9,491 nt of DNA. Origin: an uncultured Verrucomicrobiota bacterium. Lineage in GTDB: Bacteria > Verrucomicrobiota > Kiritimatiellia > RFP12 > UBA1067. Position numbers and translations under genes: made by a program. Location: contig CAMOHV010000026.1 in assembly GCA_946615275.1 (NCBI GenBank), positions 1-9,491 of the forward strand, written 5' to 3'. Under the pieces are notes generated by a model that did no database searches, was not told where the DNA came from, and saw only the letters and a program-made list of their open reading frames with translations. Shown here in pieces: positions 1 through 5,955 of this stretch. How positions within the stretch are numbered: the stretch's first letter is position 1; every line of letters begins with the position of its first letter.

Positions 1-2180
1 TAGTCCAGCAGATGCATCCTGAAACGCTCCGGATCGGCCACGCGCGCCCGGAACGCCACGCGCCCGCCCTTGAGCAGGGCGGGATGCCAGCCCATCCTGA
101 CCATCGTCTTGCCGTCGGCGCTCGTGACCATGCCGGAATTTGACTCGCGCGTTATCCAGAGGAACACCATGCGGCGGCTTTTCGCGAGCGGAAGGCCGTC
201 GACGCTCGTAAGGGCGGCGCAGCAGTCCTCCGCGCTCTCGTCGAGCGAGAACACGCCGAGCGCGCGGGGGCGTCCGGCGGGAGTCGCGACGGCTTCGGTG
301 CGCGGCGTGACCACGGCAAGCGTCTGGGCCCTGCCGTCGAGAAGCAGCTCGCCGGTCGCGCTCTCATAGACGGCGTCCTTCGGGGACGAGCGGTTGCCGG
401 CCGGAAGGATGCCCTTCGCCTTGAGGTTGGCCGCGAATGCGTCGAGGTTGAAATCGCGCGACTCCTTGCCGCGCACCTTCGAGACCCACAGACCGTCCTC
501 TATCTCGTCGCCCGAGCCGGGCGTGATCACGACGTCCGCCTTGACGGGCGCCTTCACGGAATCCGGGCGGGGGAGCTCCGGGAAGAGGAGGCCGCTCTTC
601 ACCATCAGGCCGATTCGCGCCTGGCTCGTCGACGGCGCGTCGCGCGTATGCGCCTTGAGATACTCGTTGCCCACGGCCACCGCCACGCTCTTCTGCGATT
701 CCGCCACGTCGCCGCGCCCGAACAGCATCGCGCCCAGGAACGACGCCGCCCTCATCGCCGGCGAAGAGGAGACCCTGAACACGCCTATCGTCCCTCGCGG
801 CCATGCGCCGACGGCCTTGGGATCGCCGCCGCCCTCGTGCCAGAGGATTCCCGAATAGCCGTTGAACGCGGCATACGACGGCAGCAGCGCCGCCGCGAGA
901 TAGCGATGCCTGTTCCAGAACGCATGGGAGTATTCCGTAACGACGAACGGACGGTCCGCGAGGCGGATGCGGTTGCCGTAGCAGAAATCGGACCCTGCGG
1001 CCGTATTGGCGATGGAATCGCGCTGCGAGACGACGGCCCCGGCGTACGCCTGTCCGCCGCCGTGCGGGTGGCCGAAGTGGAAGTTGTAGGGCACGGCGTC
1101 GCTCGCGCGCCAGCGGGCGGCGCACGCGCCGAGGTCCACGTCCGAGTTGTATGCGGTGAGAAGCGCGTCGCATCCAAGGGCGCGGACGAACGAATTGCAG
1201 TCCAGGGCGCGCTCCGCGAAGAGACCGGAAAGATAGCGGTGCAGCAGGTGGCCGCGAGGGTCCTTGCCGTAGAAGGAAGGAAGCGCGGGGGAGGCGGCGT
1301 CTACGCCTCCGGAGGCGGCGCCGGGCTCGTTTTCCGCAAGCCAGGCGTTGAAGCCGTCCGCATATGCCGCCTTCAACTTGGCGGGAAGCCCCTTCCATCC
1401 GCCCTGGAGGGCAATCTTGGCGCCGGTGGCCTGCTCGTTGTATTCCATCAGGCCCATCACGGCGGGGTCGTCCTTCCACGCAAGGCCGGTGTAGGGGTTC
1501 ACGTGGTTCAGGACGGCTGCGGCGCAGTTGGTCCAGACGGCCCAGTACTCAGGGTCCTTCACCATCACGCCGGCCTTGCGCCAGAGCTGGTTGCGGTCGA
1601 TGGGATCGCGGAGGCGGTAGGCGGCAAGATCGACGTAGATGTAGATTCCCCTCCTGCGGCAGGCGACGGCGAAGTAGTCGATGTTGTCCATGGCCTCCGG
1701 GGAGATGGTTCCGCTCCCCTTGTAGCTGCGGATGTCGAAGCCGGAGTCGAGGATGCCGTGGGGCCGGACGAAATTGAAGCCCTGTCGCCTTGTCTGCTCG
1801 GCGAACGCATCGATGGCGGCGTGGCGTTCCTCGCGCGTCCGGCAGCCGTCGAATATCCTGTTGAAGCCGATGTTCCCCTCCACGCATCCGTAGAACCGCG
1901 CCTTGTCTTTCGGGCGTCGCTCGAAGCGCAGCGATCCGTCTGCGGCGGGGCGAGCCCGCCCGAACGCGCCGGCCGGGGCGCCGCCCACGAGCGACGAAAG
2001 GTCCAGCGCGCTCCCGGCGCGCACGACGATGTCGGTCATGGCGGTCTCGCGCCATCCGTCGCGCCCCGCGACGTTCGTGACCGTGGGGCCGGCGAAGACG
2101 AAGGGCTTGGGCGCGGCGTCTGCCGGAGAGGCCGCAACGCATGCGGCAAGCGCCAGCCACCCGCCGACAAATCTCTTCAT
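1..2180 (-). CDS. Exported clan GH-A TIM-barrel glycoside hydrolase (C-terminus beyond the window)
   Basis: Reading the complement from the ATG at 2180 gives an uninterrupted frame of 726 codons to the window edge. It starts MKRFVGGWLALAACVAAS. The signal sequence contains a lipobox (LAAC, Cys14), with an alternative signal peptidase I site near ADAA (21-24). A small N-terminal segment (about 25-95) precedes a barrel (about 96-455) with clan GH-A marks. The strand VMGLMEYNEQ (241-250) puts the predicted acid/base at Glu249, after Asn. PFVVTEYSHAFWN (411-423) puts the predicted nucleophile at Glu416, and GILWHEG (444-450) supplies the strand-8 Trp. PYNFHFGHPHGGG (364-376) is likely strand 6. 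The remainder is mostly beta-rich (for example RMVFLWITRANSGMV), so accessory beta-sandwich domains are likely. Overall it is cellulase/mannanase-like (GH5-like), but I cannot name the family. Co-transcription with a beta-mannosidase makes a mannan- or mannoside-directed endo-enzyme plausible; this is inference. Confidence 0.9.
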   Translation of the reverse strand, partial: MKRFVGGWLALAACVAASPADAAPKPFVFAGPTVTNVAGRDGWRETAMTDIVVRAGSALDLSSLVGGAPAGAFGRARPAADGSLRFERRPKDKARFYGCVEGNIGFNRIFDGCRTREERHAAIDAFAEQTRRQGFNFVRPHGILDSGFDIRSYKGSGTISPEAMDNIDYFAVACRRRGIYIYVDLAAYRLRDPIDRNQLWRKAGVMVKDPEYWAVWTNCAAAVLNHVNPYTGLAWKDDPAVMGLMEYNEQATGAKIALQGGWKGLPAKLKAAYADGFNAWLAENEPGAASGGVDAASPALPSFYGKDPRGHLLHRYLSGLFAERALDCNSFVRALGCDALLTAYNSDVDLGACAARWRASDAVPYNFHFGHPHGGGQAYAGAVVSQRDSIANTAAGSDFCYGNRIRLADRPFVVTEYSHAFWNRHRYLAAALLPSYAAFNGYSGILWHEGGGDPKAVGAWPRGTIGVFRVSSSPAMRAASFLGAMLFGRGDVAESQKSVAVAVGNEYLKAHTRDAPSTSQARIGLMVKSGLLFPELPRPDSVKAPVKADVVITPGSGDEIEDGLWVSKVRGKESRDFNLDAFAANLKAKGILPAGNRSSPKDAVYESATGELLLDGRAQTLAVVTPRTEAVATPAGRPRALGVFSLDESAEDCCAALTSVDGLPLAKSRRMVFLWITRESNSGMVTSADGKTMVRMGWHPALLKGGRVAFRARVADPERFRMHLLD

Positions 2181-2186
2181 GGACAT

Positions 2187-2191
2187 CCCTC
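2187..2191 (-). promoter_or_regulatory. Shine-Dalgarno site of the GH-A glycosidase gene
   Basis: GAGGG lies 6 bases (ATGTCC) before the ATG at 2180 and only two bases after the stop codon TGA (2196-2194) of the repeat protein. The 13-base intergenic gap is thus almost wholly ribosome binding site, which supports co-translation within an operon. Confidence 0.75.
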
Positions 2192-2193
2192 GC

Positions 2194-5082
2194 TCACTTT
2201 ATGATTATTCTCAAGCCAACCTGCCGGCGCACGACGATCGTCTTGGCCCGGACAAGCACCGCCCATGGAGCCGGAAGCGACGGGACGGACACGGCGCCTT
2301 CGCACACGATGCCCCCCGCCGCGGAAAGAAGCACGTTCGACTTGTCGGGGTCAAGATCGGCGATGGAGCCGTTGAGAACCACCGCCGCCCCGTCGCCCAG
2401 CGCAAGAGAGCCCTCCACCTGCAGCGTAGAGTTCGTGATCATCGCGAGCGTCACGGAGTTCGTCACAACGAGCGATCCGTCCGCCACCGTGCCCGACCCT
2501 TCGAGCGTGGGCACCGTGAACGTCTGGCCGTTCAAATCCGCCGTGGCGCCGGCGGAGACGGCAAGGCCGGAACCTGCAGGCAGGCTCTCGGCATGGACAA
2601 ATTCGAGTCGGCCCTCCGCGACCTTTGTGGGGCCTCGGTACGTATTTGCACACTCGAAGAAAAACGTTCCGGCGCCGGACTTTGTGAACCCTGCCCCGGT
2701 GGCCGGGGCGTCCACAAGCGTCACGGGGCAGGCGAATCCCCCGGCAGGAGCGCCGCTTGCGGGCCGGATCGTGGCCGTGGTGCCGTCGTCGTAGCCTGTG
2801 CCGGGAGAGACAACGTGGATGCCAGTCACGCGGCGCGTCTTCTTGTCGAAGAGCGCAACGGCGGCCGCGCCCTTCCCCGCGCCGGATATCGTCACGAGCG
2901 GCGGAGCCAGGTACAGTCCCTGGCTGCCGCTCTCGAAGGAGGCGTCTTCCGGCAGAGCGATGGAGCCTACTATCTTTCCGGTGGGGGCGTCGAAAGGCAT
3001 CTTCCACTTGTGATCGCCGGCGGAGACCGTTTTGAGCGTCATGCCGCCGGAATGCACGGTAAGGGAGTCAGGCCGCGTATCGCCCTTGCCCCAGCGCTCG
3101 CCGATCCATGACTGCTCGAGTATGCCGCCGTCCACGCTTATGTGCCAGTCGGATCCCTCCACGCGCGCCGCGTCGCTGTAGCGCTTCATGTCCATGACGC
3201 GGAAGGCCGCGCCGTCGTTCACGGCCAGAATGGCCGTGAACGGACACCGCGCCACGTGATAGCACTGCCCCCCACCAACGATGCAGCGCGTGCCTGCGCC
3301 TTCAACCGCGGCGATGGCGATGCCGTTCGTGGTGGCTGTGTTGCCGAAAGTCAGTCCGTACAGGTCGTTTGTGGCCCCGCCTCTCTGCCAATAGACGCCC
3401 GCGCCCGAGGAATTGCCCTTGCTTGGATTGTGCCCGCGCGCCAGCGTGACCTTGGGGAGCTCCGCCGTTCCGCCATTTAGATGCATCGCGCCATAGCCGA
3501 GATTCCCGAGATACACGTCGTTGCCTTTGATTTCGGTTACGCCACCCTCCTTGACATAGCATCCGTGGCTGTTGCCGAACGCCGCCCCAAGGGTCATGCT
3601 GCCAGGCACATGCATAAGCCCGCCCCTCTGGTAGATTGCGCCGCGCGTGCCCTGATAGCCGTCGTTCACCCCGCCGCCGGACACCGCGTTGTTGGTGACG
3701 ATGCTGTCCTCCATGTCGAGGATTCCGAACGAGTAGTTGCTGCCCGCGTTTATCGTCCCGCCGCCGCCGCAGACGCTGTTCGTGATGTACAGCGTTGCCG
3801 GAATCGTCTGCGTCCCCGCAAGATACACGCTCTTCGGGAGCTTCGCGTAAACGACGTCCACTAGCTCCACGCGGCCCGTGGAGCCGCCCTGATAGTCCTG
3901 CTTGTCGCCCGTGGTGTTCACGGTGGAGGCTATTGACACGTTCTGCGACTTTACGAACCGCGTCGTCCCCTTCCTCGGGCAGAACGATCCAGAGTCTGTC
4001 GCGGTGGACGAGAACGATCCCCTGAACTCGACCTTCGGGCCGTCGGTGGATTTGGTGTCATAGCGCGTCACAAGATACGTGCCGGAACCGATGTCCACGT
4101 CCTTGTCGAAGTACGTTATGCCGCGATTCGCCACGATTCCATTCCCGCTCGCCGACGTGGCCGTGACGGCCTCCGTGAACTCGAACACGCGATCGGGTTC
4201 GTTGTGCGAGAGCGTCAGCACGCCGCCGTCGAGCACCACCGGCCCTTTCCACAAAACCCGTGTGTTCCCGCTTGGCACGCTGAGCGACGTCACCGTGGAA
4301 TTGGCCGTGACCTTCATCGTCCAGGGGCATCCCTTCCCGCTGAACGAATATGACGCATACGCGCCCCCGGCAAGCTCGAGGACGTTGGCCGACGACCCCG
4401 TTGTGAACGCAAGCTGCTGGACCTGCAATCTCCCCTCCTTGAGAATGATCCCCCCATGTCCTCCTTCGCCGTCCGGGACAAGACTTCCCATGGAGTTGTA
4501 TGCGTCCCAGTTCCCGGCGCCTATCTTCGTCAAGGTGTAGCCGTTCAGGTTGACCGGCCCCGGATTGTGGTTTATGACGAAATTGACCGTTGAATCGCCC
4601 AGCAGCTTCAACGTAGGCTCCGTGGCGGAGCGGCATACCGTTCCGCTTGCGCGGACGAACGCGCCCTGCCCGTTCACGCCATGGCCGGTGATGGTTATGC
4701 TCGCGAGCTTTATTGCGTTGGCAACCCACTGCTCGCCGCCTCCTGCCGACTTGAACGTTGCGCGGTCCTCGACCACCAAGGCCGGCGATCCGGCAGTGGC
4801 GGACGGCGCGGCCACGAGCGTTCCCGCCTTCACGAGGAGCGTGCCCGTGAACGTGTTCGCGCCCGTCAGGGTGAGCTCGCCGTCTCCCAGTTTCGTCACG
4901 GTGATGTCCGTTCCGGCGATGACGCCGGAATACGTCTCCGTGCCGTCCACCTCGAAAGTGTAGTTGCCCGCCCCGTCGATCGACGGCGTCACGGCGGCGA
5001 GGCTGCACGCCGCCGCAAGCATCGCAAGAGCGGATGGAATGGTTTTCGCATCCGGCCTTCCCCATAGAGCTGTGTTCGTCAT
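2194..5082 (-). CDS. Large exported protein with autotransporter-associated beta-strand repeats, no beta-barrel domain
   Basis: The 962-residue protein is rich in Gly, Ser, Thr, Val and Asn, typical of a parallel beta-helix. An N-terminal export signal is likely: basic residues in MTNTALWGRPDAK, then a hydrophobic core SALAMLAAACSLAA (17-30). Clear autotransporter-associated repeats lie at 62-90 (TKLGDGELTLTGANTFTG followed by LVKAGTLV) and 798-830 (TKSGAGTFFFECANTYRG followed by KVAEGRLEF), with a diverged copy at about 184-222 (TKIGAGNW ... LKEGRLQVQ). Residues 481-590 contain regularly spaced GG-turn units. A segment at 754-772 (GIHVVSPGTGYDDGTTATI) resembles the GxGY element often seen in such proteins. 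There is no C-terminal membrane barrel: the chain ends in a basic and hydrophobic tail, VRRQVGLRIIIK. It is probably a surface or secreted adhesin or binding scaffold acting with the flanking glycosidases; no catalytic motif was seen. Export by another route, and the role of the tail, are inference. Confidence 0.9.
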   Translation of the reverse strand: MTNTALWGRPDAKTIPSALAMLAAACSLAAVTPSIDGAGNYTFEVDGTETYSGVIAGTDITVTKLGDGELTLTGANTFTGTLLVKAGTLVAAPSATAGSPALVVEDRATFKSAGGGEQWVANAIKLASITITGHGVNGQGAFVRASGTVCRSATEPTLKLLGDSTVNFVINHNPGPVNLNGYTLTKIGAGNWDAYNSMGSLVPDGEGGHGGIILKEGRLQVQQLAFTTGSSANVLELAGGAYASYSFSGKGCPWTMKVTANSTVTSLSVPSGNTRVLWKGPVVLDGGVLTLSHNEPDRVFEFTEAVTATSASGNGIVANRGITYFDKDVDIGSGTYLVTRYDTKSTDGPKVEFRGSFSSTATDSGSFCPRKGTTRFVKSQNVSIASTVNTTGDKQDYQGGSTGRVELVDVVYAKLPKSVYLAGTQTIPATLYITNSVCGGGGTINAGSNYSFGILDMEDSIVTNNAVSGGGVNDGYQGTRGAIYQRGGLMHVPGSMTLGAAFGNSHGCYVKEGGVTEIKGNDVYLGNLGYGAMHLNGGTAELPKVTLARGHNPSKGNSSGAGVYWQRGGATNDLYGLTFGNTATTNGIAIAAVEGAGTRCIVGGGQCYHVARCPFTAILAVNDGAAFRVMDMKRYSDAARVEGSDWHISVDGGILEQSWIGERWGKGDTRPDSLTVHSGGMTLKTVSAGDHKWKMPFDAPTGKIVGSIALPEDASFESGSQGLYLAPPLVTISGAGKGAAAVALFDKKTRRVTGIHVVSPGTGYDDGTTATIRPASGAPAGGFACPVTLVDAPATGAGFTKSGAGTFFFECANTYRGPTKVAEGRLEFVHAESLPAGSGLAVSAGATADLNGQTFTVPTLEGSGTVADGSLVVTNSVTLAMITNSTLQVEGSLALGDGAAVVLNGSIADLDPDKSNVLLSAAGGIVCEGAVSVPSLPAPWAVLVRAKTIVVRRQVGLRIIIK
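2593..2688 (-). repeat. Autotransporter-associated beta-strand repeat, C-terminal copy (coded)
   Basis: Residues 799-830 of the large repeat protein: TKSGAGTFFFECANTYRG, then TKVAEGRLEF. It continues into LPAGSGLAVSAGATADLNGQ (834-853), the usual spacer strand after such repeats (GSG-x-x-x-V-x-x-G-A-x-x-D-L-N-G). Confidence 0.85.
3313..3642 (-). repeat. Tandem beta-helix-like rungs with GG turns (coded)
   Basis: Residues 481-590 of the large repeat protein contain GAIYQRGG (481), GCYVKEGG (507), GAMHLNGG (531), GVYWQRGG (562) and a degenerate GIAIAAVEG (587). They are spaced by 26, 24, 31 and 25 residues, and each follows an LG or FG strand (TLGAAFGN, YLGNLGYG, TFGNTATTN). This looks like rungs of one solenoid. 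The DNA itself is not an exact repeat. Confidence 0.55.
4417..4545 (-). repeat. Diverged autotransporter-associated beta-strand repeat (coded)
   Basis: Residues 180-222 of the large repeat protein. It starts NGYTLTKIGAGNW and ends GIILKEGRLQVQ, with an inserted loop (DAYNSMGSLVPDGEGGHG) where the NTYTG turn would normally be. The outline of the repeat remains but the turn is lost, so this is a weaker assignment. Confidence 0.5.
4813..4899 (-). repeat. Autotransporter-associated beta-strand repeat, N-terminal copy (coded)
   Basis: Residues 62-90 of the large repeat protein. The pattern K-x-G-x-G-x-L-x-L-x-G-x-NT-[FY]-x-G, then a V-x-x-GTL strand, is the standard form of this repeat. It is the best-conserved copy in the protein. 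Confidence 0.85.
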
Positions 5083-5092
5083 GGCTTGGTAT

Positions 5093-5098
5093 TCCTTT
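5093..5098 (-). promoter_or_regulatory. Shine-Dalgarno site of the beta-strand-repeat protein gene
   Basis: AAAGGA lies 10 bases upstream of the ATG at 5082, in an A-rich 34-base gap after the EEP stop codon (TGA, 5119-5117). The spacing is at the long end of the normal range. The gap shows no hairpin or promoter-like boxes that I can support. Confidence 0.55.
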
Positions 5099-5116
5099 CT
5101 TTACTTTTGCTTGTTG

Positions 5117-5920
5117 TCATTTTTGCCGCATTTCAAGAATGCAACCGACGATGCGATGGTCGCTCAGACGGCATTCCTCATCGGCGGCAAAGAGTTCCTT
5201 CACGTCAAACCCCTTCACGACAACGTTGTCGAGCACCGAATAGCGTCCGTCGTTGGCAACCGTGTATCCAGCCTCCTTGAAAGCGTCGAAATGCCCGATA
5301 TCCGGCACGTTGAAGTCGGCCGAGATTATGACGTAGGGCATGTCCCTGAAATGCGTCACCAGCTGACGCATCTGCGGCATCGCGTAGCGTTGTCCGTCCG
5401 CAGCGCGCTGCCAGTCGAGGTGGCTCTGGACGAAATGCACCTCGTTCGTGCCGAACATGAACACGGAGTCTATGAAATAGACGTTCTGGCGGTGCAGGGC
5501 ATAATCGACGATCTCGTGCCGGACGCACGGGAAGCGCGTGAACAGAGCGTTGCACTGGTAGCTGTTCTTCGGGCCCAGGATCATGGTGGGGAACGATGAA
5601 AAGACCTCGTTCGTCGAAAGCCGTCCGGCCATGTCAAATATGGGGTCGAATTCGCTCACGCCGAGGAAGTCGGGCTTCAGCCGGGCGATCATCGCCCGGT
5701 ACGCCGCGCTCCGCTCCGCCGACTTTTCCGGCGCAATGGTCGTCCGGCTCCTCTTGCCGAGCGCGAAATGCCCGATATTCCACTGTACGACGCTGAAGCG
5801 CGTCGGCGGCTGGTTCGTGCCGTGGCAGACATTCTGCGGCGCCGCTGCGAGCGCCGAAGAAACCGCCGCCACGCAGAGAGTGGCCGCAAGCGTGCAGCTG
5901 CAAGTTTTTACAATCTTCAC
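5117..5920 (-). CDS. Exported endonuclease/exonuclease/phosphatase (EEP) superfamily phosphodiesterase
   Basis: This is a 267-residue metal-dependent phosphoesterase of the DNase I-like fold. Residues 1-27 form a clear signal peptide (basic MKIVK, hydrophobic core, ALA-type cleavage near 25-27). The superfamily's active-site motifs occur in order: QWNIGH with Asn48; VSEFD with metal-binding Glu90; SHLDW with His167 and Asp169; SADFN with Asp202 and Asn204; VLDNV with Asp231; and LSDH with Asp254 and His255. All the catalytic residues are present, so an active enzyme is expected. The metal-binding Glu is preceded by Ser rather than the common Gln, and the ADFN motif replaces the usual GDFN/GDLN. 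The family includes nucleases, sphingomyelinases, inositol phosphatases and other phosphodiesterases, and the substrate here cannot be assigned. The gene lies 35 bases after the beta-mannosidase and 34 before the repeat protein, which suggests a role outside the cytoplasm in the same process. Its frame stays open far upstream, but only the part after the GTG makes sense. Confidence 0.9.
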   Translation of the reverse strand: MKIVKTCSCTLAATLCVAAVSSALAAAPQNVCHGTNQPPTRFSVVQWNIGHFALGKRSRTTIAPEKSAERSAAYRAMIARLKPDFLGVSEFDPIFDMAGRLSTNEVFSSFPTMILGPKNSYQCNALFTRFPCVRHEIVDYALHRQNVYFIDSVFMFGTNEVHFVQSHLDWQRAADGQRYAMPQMRQLVTHFRDMPYVIISADFNVPDIGHFDAFKEAGYTVANDGRYSVLDNVVVKGFDVKELFAADEECRLSDHRIVGCILEMRQK

Positions 5921-5929
5921 CTTTTCATG

Positions 5930-5936
5930 CTCCTTT
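5930..5936 (-). promoter_or_regulatory. Shine-Dalgarno site deciding the GTG start of the EEP gene
   Basis: AAAGGAG stands 9 bases before the GTG at 5920. An ATG at 5928 sits only one base from this site and opens just three codons (Met-Lys-Arg-stop) in another frame. The GTG is therefore the better start, and it is the one directly followed by a signal peptide. Confidence 0.75.
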
Positions 5937-5955
5937 CGATTTCTGAAAATGTTCG

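Noticed and set aside
364..1479. Minus-strand frame of 371 codons within the GH-A gene region
   Set aside because: It is a shifted frame of the same strand. The frame opening at 2180 carries the signal peptide and the barrel motifs across this whole stretch, while this one is Arg/Gly-rich without motifs.
648..2204. Long plus-strand open frame (518 codons) opposite the GH-A glycosidase gene
   Set aside because: Its translation is Arg/Ala/Val/Gly-rich with no recognisable motif, and it lies antisense to a gene with a signal peptide and complete catalytic motifs. Long antisense frames are expected at this GC content.
5083..5116. A-rich 34-base gap considered as an internal promoter or terminator
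   Set aside because: I see no convincing -35/-10 pair and no hairpin. The A-rich sequence is explained by a ribosome binding site and an unstructured leader.
5917..5928. Three-codon ORF (ATG AAA AGG TGA) in front of the EEP gene, considered as a regulatory mini-ORF
   Set aside because: Its ATG lies only one base from the ribosome binding site, too close for efficient initiation. Such short frames arise easily by chance.
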